Both the position numbers and the translations under genes were made by a program. Under the pieces are notes generated by a model. It made no database searches. It was given only the letters and a program-made list of their open reading frames with translations, and was not told where the DNA came from. This document shows, piece by piece, positions 35,594-47,981 of a stretch of DNA of 64,000 nt. The stretch is taken from the NCBI GenBank assembly GCA_951394405.1, contig OX596335.1:4712001-4776000 (forward strand), in the 5' to 3' direction. The stretch is from Coprinellus micaceus. Taxonomy: Eukaryota; Basidiomycota; Agaricomycetes; Agaricales; Psathyrellaceae. Position 1 is the first letter of the stretch, and each line of letters opens with the position of its first letter.

Positions 35594-36844
35594 ATGGTCC
35601 GGATACACTTGGTTCTCATCTTCATTTCCTCCCTATTCTCATCCGTTCTTGGGGTAACCAGTGAGTTTTCCCTTTCCCCTTCAATGCCGAGCCTCGTTTG
35701 GTTAATTACTGCTGCTTAGCGCCCACGGTCTCCAATTCATCAGACCTTACGGTCAACGACCTAGCCGACATCGTCGGCGGCGACCCAGTCTGCGACACCG
35801 CGAGGCGGCAGGTCGTCGCTACGTTGCGTGTGACGTCGAGGGACGTGCAGAGCGTAGGGACTGCTGGGGCTCGGTGAGTGCCATGATTTCACTTGCACTC
35901 CATAGTACGTGATATTGACGCTGTGTAGGAGTACGATCGTCCGCAATGCAGTCCGCCGAGCACAGGCAGGCATGAAAGACGCGACGAGCGGAATGACGCA
36001 GGTTGCGTTTACGCTGCTTGCGGGTGACGAGCCGACGAAGGAGAGTCGGGACCTTATTTCGAAGGGCTTTGGGGGTGTTCAGGCGGCACTAGACGGGATT
36101 GCTAGGTACGCGTCGCTTCCGTCGCTCCTTCCCATGCACGGGGAATTGACGCTCGTTTATTCCAGGGCGTCCCCAGCCGTCTCGACCCGCGTGACCCGCA
36201 CAAAGACCTCGCTCACGCGGGCGATCACAGCGGGGAACAAGCTCTTCGTCGACTGTGGAGGGTCGGATCCAATCTCGATCTCTACCGCCGCTGCCCCTGG
36301 TCCCACTGCTCCTCCCTCTCCTGGTAGGGGACGGGGGAGAGGGAAGGGGAGGGGGAGGACGATTAGGTTGACTTCGAGTGCGCGGACGGGGACGGTGTCA
36401 GAGACAGAGAGTGCTAGCGTCACTGTGGCCGAGACGGCGACCGCGACGGAGGCTGTGAGTACGACGGCGGAGGCGGAGGTGTCGGTGTTGACGGTTACTG
36501 CTGAGCAGACCGTGTCGACGGCTGTGGTTACGCAGACTGTGGTTGAGACTGTAGTCACTGCGGAGAGGTACGTGTTTCTCTTCCCTGTTTTGCCTTCTTC
36601 AGTTGGGGCTTTTGGCTTGGTGGAGCTAATTGGCTGATCGACGTCTCTTTGTAGTGACCCTGCACCAACGGAGGCTCCGGAAGACGTACCTGCCGACCCT
36701 GCACCGACGGAGGTGACGGAGGACGTCCCCGCTGACCCTGCACCGACGGATGCTCCAGAGGACATCCCAGCTGATCCCGCTCCAGAAGGCCCAACGACGC
36801 GCGAGCCAGTGGAGAATGATATTCCTATCGTCCCTGAAGCGTAA
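35594..36844 (+). CDS. Secreted helical protein with Pro/Asp repeats
   Basis: Five exons (35594-35660, 35720-35873, 35929-36105, 36166-36567, 36655-36844) give 329 aa in frame. A signal peptide is clear (MVRIHLVLIFISSLFSSVLG). Residues ~30-150 are Ala/Asp/Arg-rich and helical (DLADIVGGDPVCDTARRQVV; MKDATSGMTQVAFTLLAGDE), with one Cys here and one later in KLFVDCGGSD, similar in style to basidiomycete secreted proteins of unknown function related to hydrophobic-surface-binding proteins; this resemblance is tentative. A GRGRGRGKGRGR basic patch and a Thr/Val-rich stretch follow. The last exon encodes tandem 13-residue repeats of the type DPAPTEAPEDVPA. No membrane anchor is visible. Confidence 0.65.
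36655..36790 (+). repeat. 39-nt coding tandem repeat
   Basis: Three consecutive 39-nt units plus a partial fourth encode DPAPTEAPEDVPA, DPAPTEVTEDVPA, DPAPTDAPEDIPA and DPAPEG in the last exon of the secreted protein gene. Units differ at a few positions. Confidence 0.75.
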
Positions 36845-38695
36845 CTCTTGTCGTGCGGGCTACGTACCTACCACCCAGGTCTCTCGGGGTAGCCGTCTCG
36901 GTGAAATTTTCCGTTCAAGGGGCCGAAGGCACGAGTGAGCTCGCAAGGCGGGTCTACAGAATGGCAACGGAAAAGGAAGGGTAGGGTTTGACTGTCTGGA
37001 TATGAACGAGACATTTCTGGACTCTCTATTTCTTGGTTAGGCTTTGGTTTGGTATCTTACTCCTTGTGTATATTTTGGTGTCTCTGCTCTCTGCGTCGTG
37101 CTGCTCTATTATCATCTTCTGTTTTGTTTCCCTTCAAATACCTTCTCTGCCTTCTGTTTTCAGGGCCTCTAAAGCTTTGTTGGCAGCTTGGGAGGTTCTC
37201 TGCTATCGCGTCCGCCTTTCGGTTGCTGCGCCTCCTGGTCGGTTGGTGACTGGAAGGGCAACATGGGTACGGTATCTGAAGCCATATCTTTCTTTGTCTC
37301 GTCGTTCTTTTGGTACGTCGTCTGCGCTGTGCTGCCCATTCTTGTCTGATGCACCCTCCCGTAGCTCACCCTCGTGGCTTCTCTCCAGAAGAACTCGTTG
37401 CTGGAGGCAGTCTATCCCCCGTTTTACGGCCGGCTTTGAATATCTTCCCGTCGAATGGAGAGCTGAGTGCGGCTACCAAGGAACATTGCAGAATCGGTAG
37501 ATCCCGAACGTCCTGTTCGCGGGGCGACTTCTTGGCCTTCTACCTTTTACCACTGCTCATTTTGGAAGGGTTATCCCGCCTCGCACTCGATGTCGAAGCG
37601 TGACAAGGTGCGGATGCAGATGCTGTGGTTGCTCGGAGTCTCCACGCCACCGAATTGGATCGCCAGTTGGGCCTCGCCTCCAGTTCTGCGGACGGCGAGG
37701 TGCATGCACTGCCCCGATGTTGCCGATAACCTGCAGCAAACACCCTGCCGATGCTTCCCTCGTGGCCACTCGTTATCCTCCTCGTGCGGTGTATCTGCTG
37801 GTTGGCTGGCGATGCGGGGATGCCGTTTCAAGCGAGGCTCTTTGCCTTTTCCTCCCCCAAATGAATGCAGCGCAGCGAGCTGGCGATCCGCCACTTGCTT
37901 GAGGCTGCGGTCGCTGTGTCTTCTGAGGTGCGTGGTTTGTGCCTGTGGTACCGACCCTAATAGTTTGACACGCCCTGCCATAGGTCCGTCGAGGCTTCTA
38001 TTCAACGGACACATTTGGCCCAGAGGAAGCTATGATCAGGGAGGCAGAACTCTCCCGTCCTTTTCTCTCTTCCGTCCGAAAGCTCATTGACCGATGCCGC
38101 TCTCCGCCGCCGGTGGTGCAGAGCGAAATGAGGACGAGGGTGTGAGCGGCATTTGGTTCCATGGCTTTGTGTACTAACCATCGTCACAGGTGATGTTCAG
38201 GGACACTCATAGGCGTGTTTGTTTATGGGCCAAATCCCATTGGCGGGTCGCTCTAACCATGGCATGACCCAAAGATGCCTTAATTGAGACGGGCCATGCC
38301 AGTGTTCTGGAACATTGATCGTGCGGATCGGGTCTTTGCTTCCTCTCTCTTCCTCCCCCGCTCCCCGAACTCCACGCTCGAACCCCCACCGGCATGCAAG
38401 ATGAAAGGTAACACCATCCCAGGAGACCTGAAACGGGTGACCAGGCATTTGGTGGTCCTTTCCCTCCGATGCAAAGGTCCTGTGCAAAGATGTTGAGGGC
38501 CATTCACCGGCTCATTTCATTTAGGCCTTGTTGGATCGGTGGACTGTGCATTGAACGACTCAACATGTAAACTGCGTTGTCGGCGGTTCCACCGCGAGGA
38601 TGGGGGTATAAAATCCAAGCACCATTTCTCACAACCTCAATTCACCATCCGGTCTTCAGCAGGAGCTTGGCTACGACACTACACTCAGGCGCCGG
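36845..38695. other. Non-coding stretch with TATA box at right end
   Basis: No gene recognised in 1.85 kb. Cys-rich translated fragments around 37600-37900 exist on both strands but have no consistent frame. TATAAAA at 38607-38613 is 83 nt upstream of the F5 start codon and probably drives it. Confidence 0.45.
38607..38613 (+). promoter_or_regulatory. TATA box of family copy F5
   Basis: TATAAAA preceded by a G-run, 83 nt before the ATG at 38696. Confidence 0.55.
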
Positions 38696-40168
38696 ATGTC
38701 CATAAGCTTGCCGTTTAACATCCAGTCTCCTTTCCACTCCGGGGGATTCCTCCAGTTTCTGAGCGCAGATTCAGGAGCGTCCGCGACTCTGGGTTCGGGT
38801 GGTACCGACCTTTGGCAACAGGTGCGTTTGGTCTCTTCTCCCTCCGTCCAACAGAATTTCACTCACGATGGTTCATCCATAGTGGTTTGTCCAACCCACT
38901 GATGATGGGACCAGTGTAAACATCGGCAACGAGGAGTATGGGACCTATATCACGACGGCGTCATCGGGCGGGTCGAACATATCCATTGTTTCTACGGTTG
39001 ACCCTCGCCCCTGGTACCTCGCACCACCCCCTGCTGCGGGCAGCTTGCCAATGTTCGCGTACGTCGCAACCCGTTCTCGGGCCGCAAGCCCGTCTCTCAT
39101 CTTTCGGTTTGATCCAACAGTATCTGTGACGACGAAGACTGCACTGGGGTCCTGGCACCCTTGAGCCAAGTTGATAGCTCGAAGCCAGACTCGACAGAGG
39201 TGCGCTCTACCAAAACGCTGCCGGGCGAAAGGAAGGCTCAATGGTTCTAGGTGACCCTCATTCCAGCGACTGGGGCCCAGTACGAATTCTGGGAGTTCAT
39301 TCAAGCCGCCTCTCCTCCCACCATACCGACTTTGAGCGTGTCCACATCTGAATCCGAACGTTTTCGGCGCGGGCTCTTTTCTCACCATACCACAACTTCT
39401 AGTGCGCTCCCGTCGAGTGCTACTATCACCCCAGGAGATGTGGGCGCACTGAGCGAATGTCCTCCCTGCGGAAAAGCGCAGTGCGAATTTAATCCAATAG
39501 TGAGCGCCACGTTTTCTCGTAGGCTGAGATACGCTTATAACTTATGGTCCACTTAGGCAAACGGCACCATCGCGACTTATAGCGTCCTCATCGGCCAGCC
39601 GGTCTCAAACTGCAACTTGAATAGTAAACAAGAGACCAAAACAACGTTGGGCGGAACCTACACCCTGACCAAGTCGTTTGCGGTCGAAAAGACGACGGGC
39701 GCAGGCATCGGGGGCAGCGTTAGCGGTGGGAGGAGAGGCCTAGCGTCGGTGGAGCTGGGCCCAGCTATTCAGATCGAGAGACAGATAACCTCAGCGAACC
39801 AAGCATCGATTCAGCAGTCACAGACGGTGGAGGTTACGATCCCCCCAGGGCAGATTGGGGCATTGGTCGCCAACGTCACGTACACGAAGACCCCAGGACA
39901 AATCACCATTGATAAGAGGTGAGTAATGTGTATAGGGCGCATCGTTCAGTCCTGTTGTTGACGCATCCGTCTTAGGGTTCTAGGGTTCGTTGCCATCGAC
40001 CCAGGACTCGTGGTTGGCTATTCGGTAGTGTACGCTCCATGTGGATCGGCATTCGATGAAGTGACACTGCCCAAACCCCAATGCTCGAACGGTGGCCTAG
40101 CTGGAGTCCCTGGAGCTATTCTGCTATGGATCTCGTTACTTCTGGGTTGCTTCGTCGCGCTGACTTGA
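38696..40168 (+). CDS. Trefoil/aerolysin-like family copy F5
   Basis: Six exons (38696-38821, 38883-39058, 39121-39199, 39251-39499, 39557-39918, 39976-40168) give 394 aa in frame. N-terminal trefoil-like module: SGGFLQFLSADSGASATLG, QQWFVQP, YGTYI, PWYLAPPP, ICDDEDCTGVLAPLSQ, AQYEFWEF. Linker rich in Ser/Thr. C-terminal module: CPPCGKAQCEF, SVLIGQPVSNC, GGTYTLTKSFAVEKTTGAG, an enlarged Gly/Ala loop, the QTVEVTIPPGQIGALVANVT segment and VVYAPCGSAFDEVTLP. Hydrophobic tail ILLWISLLLGCFVALT. No N-terminal signal peptide. The intron that splits the 261- and 62-nt exons in F1, F3, F4 and F7 is absent here, leaving one 362-nt exon. A TATA box lies 83 nt upstream. Confidence 0.75.
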
Positions 40169-40733
40169 TACATCCAACTTACAACTTCTTTTCTCATTTA
40201 TACTCCCTCGTTATGAACAATATGGATGGCCCATTATTCATTACGGTACCGTATGTTCCCTTCGCCTTCGACTCCTTGGTATTTCTTATGCACTGAATTA
40301 TCGTTGCCTCCTGAAAATCCGAGATAGGTTATTAGATTCACTGGAGTGGTGGGCTGCACGGTTTTGCTGGCCCGAAGGCGGCTCCGAGCTTCCTCTTTGT
40401 GCTCGCTCGCACCCGGGCTGTCGATCCCCTAGATTCCTGGGCACACAATTATCAATAGATATATTTAATTTCCCGTTTCTCCCGATATAGTAAATTACTG
40501 GCCCCAATAGTGGGATAATGTCACCGCTTTCAATCAGGCGCCCAGGAGACCCAACGGCGAGCTTAGCCGCCACCTGGACCAAATCGGCAGTTCCCGAACA
40601 TTCTGTTCGCGTCCCGACGCAGTGCGCACCATCCGTTCCTCTACTCAACTTTTATCACTTCTCATCTTGAGAGTTGAGGTCGCGTCATACGTTGACCTCT
40701 CCTACGGGCTACCACGGCGTCGCAGAGCTCGCA
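40169..40733. other. Spacer between F5 and F-box gene
   Basis: No gene recognised in these 565 nt. Confidence 0.4.
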
Positions 40734-43705
40734 ATGGCGAAGCCTGGTGCACTGACGGGCACGGATACCCTCGACACGATAGTTTCGACGGTATCCACAC
40801 CCGCGCTGACGCGACAGAACACTGAGACGAGCGAATGCTCAACCCCACCACCTTCGACGCCGGCCGGCGAGGGTAGCCAGATCGAAGGTCTCGACGTCAG
40901 TACGAAGACGGATGCAGGTCTGGGCACCAAGAAGCTGAAGATCACAGCGTGGAACGGGTGGGAGGCGCGGCGGAGGTTGGAGGACAGGGAACGGGAGAAA
41001 AAGCGCGTCAAACGCGCTCGGAGTACGGCGTCAATGAAGGAGGAGAGCCCGGAAGATAGTCAGGTACCAAGGAGGCCCTCGAAGAGGGGGAAGCTGGCTG
41101 AGTTGCCTTCCCTTCCGTTGGATATTTTGTTCGAGGTGCGTGGAGGGAGCGTTGTCATTGCGGATCGTGTACTAAAATATCCAATGTCTAGATCTTCGGT
41201 CACCTTGCCCCTATGGATATCCTTCATTTGTCAAGGACGACCAAGGCTTTCAGACAGGCATTGCTGAACAAGAATGCGACTGGGCTGTGGAAGAGCGTTT
41301 GGACGAACCCCGAGGTGGAAGATATCCCTGAACGGCCTGAGGACCTTTCCCTTCCTGCATGGACGAACCTTCTCTTCGACACCCACTGCCATGTACGTTT
41401 TGCGTACCTTCATCGCCGTGGACATGAATACTGACTTTGACTAGAGTTATTTGACCTCAAACGTCCGCACCATTCTTTGGATGCTGAGGGTCCGGCTGTG
41501 TAAGAAATGCTCAAAAGCTCTGTGAGTGGTCCTTGCTTTCGAAGTATACGGTGCGGTTGAATGACTGATACGCTTCAGGCTGAGATGCGAAACCAAGTTC
41601 GACAAGAAGAAGAAGCTGGATGCAATTGTCAGACGGTGCATTCCGTTCGAGAAGCATCCAAGTGGTAAGCTACGGCTACATTCCCTACCGAGGGCTCCAT
41701 GTGACTTGAAAGAACACAGATGATTTGAAGTACTGCCTGGTCAAGGATAATGACGCCTTCCTCAAGGCACTGGAGAATGAACCTGGTGATCGAACAGCTT
41801 TCGTAGCAAAGAAACAGGAAGGAATTAAGGCTCGAAAGGTGGTACGTTTCTCCTTCGTCGCCCAAGCTTTTGAAGCAACGCTGAGTGGTGTGACCAGCAC
41901 GCGAAACGCTGTCGGGAATGGTCTTCGTTTATTGCAGAGGCCAGGGAGGACGAGCTCGATACCTTGAAGACGCAGCGCCGTGCCTTGTAAGTCGCCCCAG
42001 TTTCCATGACCGGACGCCTAGACTAAACGACGTACCAGCATACGAATGCGCCTAGAGAAAATGGGCTATGAGTCGGAATTTCAGTTCCTGCAAATGTTCA
42101 AGAACCGTTCGTACGCCTTCAACGTTATCCCGCCTGTACCCGACTTCAAATGGTTCGAGTCCCTCGATGAAGTCAAGCAAGCGAAGCCTATCACTGAAAG
42201 GTGTGCGTACGCTTTACGCTGTCCCCATACATTCTTCCTTATCTAACACCTCACGAAATTCAGCCTGGAACAATCGAGTGAAAGGAATCATGGTCGAGTA
42301 CATGGAAAGCATCAGAGCCATCCGACTGGCGAACGACCGTCGTATGTTCCTTGACGGTCGGCGCGAATGCATCGCGCGCTTTTGGGCAGACTGGATTTCG
42401 GAGGAGCCGCAGTTGAAGCGGTACCCTCCTGGGTACTTCCTTCCTACAGTCGTAGATGTGATTGAGCATCCGCGTACGCAGGTCCTCATCAACGAACCGG
42501 AGGAACGCATTTTTCCTAAGGAAGAGATCGTGGGGTTCCTGGATAACTTCCACGATGCGATTGAGGAGTGGAGGCAGGAGAAGGGGAAGGCGGTGTTTCG
42601 GCTGGTTAGCGATGCGTGCAAGCGCGATACCGGTTTGAATGACGAAGAACCTGGGCTGGACTGGATGGAACTTGCGATGGTCGTCTTCAGCTGTACGGAG
42701 TACAGCTTTTCCGTACACCTCACTGCGCAAGTCTGTGATGACCAGACCCTTCCCTGGAAACGGTTCTCTCCCAACAACTCCACCACGTTCAGCACTACTG
42801 ACCTTCCTATCGACTGGCACGAAGACACATGCATGTTCTTCCCAGAGTACCTTCACCACGTCTGCTGCAAGGCGCGGTACCCGCAATGGGAGGAACGTAA
42901 GTACAGCCACGACCTTTATTTCAGTATAGATAAGTGGAAGATCGACGAAGGGAGCCATGATTGGCTGAGGAGGAAGAAGTGGGATATGGAGAGTGTGAGG
43001 TTTAATGGGAAGGCGTCGGTCGTCGTGAAGAGGGTGTTGGAGGTGTGTGGGTTGGGGCTGATGACGAAAGCGGGGGAGCTGGATAAGGTGGATCCGAGGT
43101 TGGTCTGTTTGAAGTGTAGTCACGGGTATGGGGTGGATGGGGAGAGGAGGGTGGAAGTGAGGACGTGGAGGAATACGGTGCGTGTCACTTACCCAGGTCT
43201 CTCTAGGTCGGTCAGACCAACTCAACGGATTCGGTGTTTACAGGTAAAACATGCTATGGAGAAGCATTGGGGGTCCAATACGGTCCGCTTCCAGCGTATA
43301 TCGGACGAAGACGCAGACCGCGCCCGGAAGCTCGAAGATACGGAGTGGTCCCGCCGATACGATAAACCCAAACCTGTCCTCCGGACGATGTGGTGCATGC
43401 ACTGTCGAGATCGACGTACGGAAGCTGGGCCGCTTACGAAGGACGGATTGGCGTATCATATCGACGCGTGGGTGTTACCTTCCTTCCTCCCTTTTTCTTC
43501 GTGGAATTTCTTATGAATTCAAGTTGACACTGACACTGATGTTGCACACAGGGACCATTTTGGTGACCTGGACCCTGGAGACCCAGATTTGCCGGATGCG
43601 GAGGGGACGATGTATACCCTGGAGCCTTGGGATAGGGCGCCTATCCAGCCACTTAGTGTGAAGATGGTTCCGAAGAAGGGATACCCGTTGCCGGAACCTT
43701 CGTGA
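40734..43705 (+). CDS. F-box domain protein, ten exons
   Basis: Exons 40734-41135, 41192-41392, 41445-41521, 41579-41664, 41720-41841, 41898-41986, 42039-42202, 42264-43177, 43244-43473 and 43552-43705 keep frame and give 812 aa; the last donor (GTTACC) is uncertain by a few bases. Residues 1-120 are disordered and Ser/Thr/Pro-rich, with a basic Arg/Lys stretch (LKITAWNGWEARRRLEDRER). The F-box spans about 122-165 (LPSLPLDILFEIFGHLAPMD, LHLSRTTKAFRQALL). The long C-terminal region matches the Agaricomycete F-box class with conserved CxKC and LxWMLRV pieces (ILWMLRVRLCKKC) and a Cys-containing end (MWCMHCRDR). A role in ubiquitin ligase adaptor function is family inference. A relic of its N-terminal segment may occur at 44200-44350. 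Confidence 0.82.
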
Positions 43706-45675
43706 TACCCTGCTCTCCTGTGATATGTCCTTGGAGTCTGGATCACATCGTACAACTGTACATCCTGCGACGTGGGCAGCAGCTCGAGGAGGGCGTCTAC
43801 TTGGAGACCCCCTATCGGCACTAATTATTTACTTACTATTTGTTTATTCCTTAGACATGGATTTCTGTCGAAGAATCACAGAACTCGAGCACCCACAGAC
43901 CTGCAGATGACGCGTTATGATTGGGTCGGCAATCCCCGAGCTGCAACAGGCAACCCACCCCTGATGCGTCAATTCACATCTCTTCTTCCTCCCATATTCA
44001 GGCTCCGGGCTCCAGCGGACCAGGCCGTGGAAGGCCACGCCTCATCCATGCGGAACGACTATGGCTGCAATCTGAACGAGCTTCTAGAACTAGCTTTCAC
44101 GATCCAAGCGACCCCTGATGCCCTCAAGCATTCAAGCGGACCGAGAGAGTGGACTCCTACACAGAGTCCATGGTCGACTGGGCGATCATAGGACACCAGG
44201 ACGAACCCCACTATCACCCCGAGTATAGAAGAGGAGCAGCCTCAGATGGTGGCCGGACCTAGCTCGAAGGAGTTCAGGATCACAGTCAGCAACGGGCGAG
44301 AAGCAAGGAACTTGGAGAAGGTCATACCGCCTCGAATAGGCTCGTAGCTGGGGGCGACGGAGATATAGGGAGGAGATCCTATGGGGTGGTCTGCAAATCC
44401 AACCCCGAGGGATGCTGCTGTATTTGCCTTCTTTCCCCTGGTTTGCTTTTCCGAGGTGCGTCGTTGTATAGGATTGGGGAGGGTTACGAATTGAATCATT
44501 GGTGGTCAGGTCATTGGGCACGTGGAAAAAATCGAGCTGGTTACAGTGGTCTTCACCTGCCCCAACCTGGTTACCAGCAGCCATCTGGTCGCCCCAGTGG
44601 TCGACAACTTCGCTATATGTTCATCGCAGTGAAGTCACGCTCGGGGTGGAGATGGTTCTGAAGAGAGTATGCCCATCCCTCGCTGAGTGACGTTTCAAAG
44701 ATAATTTGCCTTTCTTCTTTTGGCCTGTTGGCAAACCGTCCTGCCAGTTCCCCGCAATAAGATTCCTTCCCCATTCATGTTTCTGCCCATCATGCTACCA
44801 TGCTGGTGGAACCCATGGACCGCTTGGGATTGTGAGTCCGCCAGTGGGCGTTTATTTCCATCAACCCTTTATTATCGCATTGTGAGGCTTTGAAGATGGT
44901 CAAGAGGGGGGCGGTGAGACCCTACTTGGACCCTGCATTGCCGTTATGATGTCCCGATGTCGCCTTCTCCACAACAACATGGTCGCTTGGACCCCACTCA
45001 GGTCGGCTTCGTCTGTCTCATCCGATCTCCTACAGACGTTACATCCTCCCTGCCACAAGCAGGGCTGTCCATTCGTCTTCGTCGGAGGTGAGTTCCATAG
45101 CCGTCCGCAGCCATCGATACACTCATGAACGGGGAACACGAGGCTAATGGCGTATCTTTGGGCGCTTCGGCAACTGCGAACGGGGTCTAGGCGGCATGAC
45201 ATACCCACCGCATACAATCGCGCAGCACCCATCACCGATACTAGGATTTCGCGTTTAGGAAGGTGTGATATAGTCATGCCTAGTCAGACCACGCGTTGGG
45301 ATTCGACACGGAACCAACCTCCGATGGAGCAGGAGTCTCACTTGGGGTATATGGGCGCCTAAGTTACTGATCGGCACTCTAGCCTCATTGCGTTATCGCC
45401 TTCTATCGCATCGGTGGTGCGGAGGGAGCGTGGTGGAAGGTGCGGGGCCTCATTTAATTTTATCGGCATGGTACTGTGCCTGACATAAATACGTACAGGC
45501 GGCTGCATATCCGATCGGTTGTGGCATAGATGTGTACCATGCTGATCCCGCATGTCCGCGTCATGCTACTCGATGTGAAGAGGGAGGTTCTTGGCAGCCC
45601 CAAACCCTGCATGTTCACGAATCTTACATAAAGAGTGCCCTACCTGACGAAGAACGACCCTCCCCCCTCTCGAGG
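43706..45675. other. Non-coding region before F6
   Basis: No intact gene in 1.97 kb. A short relic of the upstream F-box gene is suspected at 44200-44350. The rest shows no coding pattern. Confidence 0.4.
44200..44350 (+). pseudogene. Possible relic of F-box N-terminal segment
   Basis: A plus-strand frame reads SSKEFRITVSNGREARNLEK before a stop, similar to GTKKLKITAWNGWEARRRLE in the intact F-box gene at 40734-43705. The fragment is about 45 residues long and nothing homologous continues downstream. Confidence 0.35.
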
Positions 45676-47179
45676 ATGTCTCAGTCTGTGAGCGTACCAT
45701 TTACTTTCCGTTCCGTCACTGGTGGGGTTTTGCAACTCGCGAGCTCGACGCTTGGCGCAAGCGTTACCTTAGGCTCGGGCGGGGGAGATGCCGCACAGGT
45801 GCGCACTACACTCCTTCATAGTCGTTGGGTTTGTCGTCTGACCGGGAGTTTAATCTGTAGTGGACGATGCAGCCCGCGGCGGATGGTGTCAGCTTCTATA
45901 TCTCCAACAAACAATACGGAAGCTACATTACTGGCGGTGTAACCGACTCGACGCTGAGGGCAGGTCCAATTCAAAACTCGTGGCTGCCTTACGCTCTCGG
46001 GGGAAACTACTTCGCGTAAGCAGGTTTCCCCTGTAGACCATACCCTCGCTCTCATTGACACTGATCTGCATATATCCTAGACTGTGCTTCAACCCCGTGT
46101 GCACGATGGTCTGGGCGCCCTCGAGCTATGTTAGCGGTACCCCGGGATCGACGGAAGTCAGTGATATTCTACAGTCCAAATGCAAATCACGAATTGTGGA
46201 ACTCTCATTAACGCCCCTCCCAGGTCACCGTTACACGGGCAGTCGGCGCCCAGTACGAATGGTGGGAGGTCCTTCAGGCAGGGGCGTCCTCAAGCCCACC
46301 ACCCACTACTCTTTCCGTCCCACCCGGTATGTATATGATGCACGCATCGCGCCATTCGCGATAAACTGACAGTGTACAATAGCGACGCCGACGGGTACTA
46401 GCGGAGCAACCTCCGTTCAAGTTTATCCCCAACCAACTAACACTGGACTATCTTCACCCGCGGGCGATGTACGGGCCCTCTCTCAATGCAAGCCATGTGG
46501 GAAGACCGATTGCTCGTTCACTGCTTCCGTGCGTAGTTGTAGGCTGTCCTCATAGCGCCCCACTGACGCGTTGTTTGAATTCTGGAACAGGGTGCATCCT
46601 CACCGGCGACCTACAGCGTCCTCATTGGACGGCCTGTCTCCAACTGTAATGCCGACAACGAGAAAGATACCACCACCAAATTTGGTGGGAAGTACGAATT
46701 GTCGACCTCTTACAGCGTGGAGGTAACGGCTGGGGTAAACGGTCTTGGGGCCATTGGACCGTCGTTCTCTACGACGGTTGGAACGTCAGATGGAAAGAAG
46801 ACCGAAACGGCGCAAGAGGTTGAGGTCACGATACCCCCCAAGAAGATTGGGGCTCTCGTTGCGAATATCACGTACACGAAGACGCCAGGCTCGGTGGAGG
46901 TGGGTAAGAGGTAAGTCTAAGCTTCCGAATGTTCTACCCAGTGCCAAACACGTGGCTGACACGCGCTCCCCGCGCAGTTCGCTCGGATTCGTGGCTATCC
47001 AACCGGAGCTCGTGCTGGGATACGAGGTGGTCTACATAGACTGCGGCTCCGACTTCCAGGCGCTCACCCTCCCGAAGCAGGAATGCTCGCAGGAATCGGG
47101 CGCACCCCGGACCTCGAGCGGGAGCAAGGCTGTCCTCTTTTGGTCGGTTGTGCTGGCTGGATGCATCTTTATGATGTAG
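45676..47179 (+). CDS. Trefoil/aerolysin-like family copy F6
   Basis: Seven exons (45676-45798, 45861-46015, 46081-46156, 46224-46326, 46383-46528, 46591-46910, 46978-47179) give 374 aa in frame. N-terminal module: GGVLQLASSTLGASVTLG, then a W-initiated second exon with YGSYITGG, LCFNPVCTMVWAPS and AQYEWWEV. The linker carries an additional intron (46327-46382) not found in the other copies. C-terminal module: CKPCGKTDCSF, SVLIGRPVSNC, GGKYELSTSYSVEVTAG, GLGAIGPSFS, the QEVEVTIPPKKIGALVANIT segment and VVYIDCGSDFQALTLP. Hydrophobic end AVLFWSVVLAGCIFMM. As in F5 the 261/62-nt intron is missing (320-nt exon). No signal peptide. Confidence 0.75.
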
Positions 47180-47981
47180 CAAGACCACCTGTAATTCTAT
47201 CATGACAATTATCCCCAAACTCACGACAATACGACATGTACACGCGATTTTGACGGATCTATGGTCCCGAATTGACAGAGGGTCTGAACTGATTGAAAGC
47301 CTTTAGAAGGCTGGCCAAAGCTCCGAGGGTGAGAGGGATCTTGAAGCACCGAGAACAGCTTTCAGTTCATGCCAACGGTGCACATAGGTTTTGGGCGTAG
47401 CAGCAAACCACACCTATGTTCAAAGGCCGGTGAAGCTGTGGGTGCAGTGGAGGTGCTTTTACGACGGGCCATGTTCCCCCAATCCATTCATGGCTCAGAT
47501 GTGGCTGTGAGTGCCCCGCTTCGGTTAAATGGGCGCTTAATCTGGCTGATGGTCACATTCCTCCTGCCACCGCCGTGCGAATCGACCCCTCACCGCTATC
47601 TTGGTATTCTGGATGGGGAATTGAGCGCTCATGTTCTCAATGAACTTCCCGTCAAAGGTGGGGTGCAATTCTGTTTCTGCTCACCAAGTCCAGCACCCAG
47701 GCTGTTCCGCTCCTTGAGCTTGCACCGCTCCAATTGAATGGTTGTTCTCTCTGAAAGGAAACATACCTAACGGGATGCGCGTGTTAGCACAGCATGGAAC
47801 ACACCGTTCCGTTCATTTAGCTGCCCAGGTCTCTTTTGGGTCAATAGCGGGGACGTTCTTGTCAGCGGCAAGTATATGTAAAAACCAACTGCCAGACGCG
47901 TGCCCTTACGCTTCGTCACACCCTCCCCCACTCCCTTTGTTGCCACCCCCCTCAGCTTAGACGAAAGTACGAGAACCAGCC
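47180..47981 (+). other. Spacer between F6 and F7
   Basis: No gene recognised. GGGCGCTTA lies at 47531-47539 and continues into AATCTGG, the same continuation seen at 56035-56047. Confidence 0.4.

Noticed and set aside
37467..38090. Open frame with many Cys and Arg codons
   Set aside because: No zinc-finger spacing could be recognised, and overlapping frames on both strands are equally long.
42260..43225. Minus-strand frame of 321 codons opposite the F-box gene
   Set aside because: Antisense shadow of the large exon 8; composition follows the codon bias of the sense strand.
42068..43516. Long open frame of 482 codons on the plus strand
   Set aside because: Its first part reads exon 7 of the F-box gene in the wrong frame and runs through the intron at 42203-42263; only the part from 42264 is real coding sequence.
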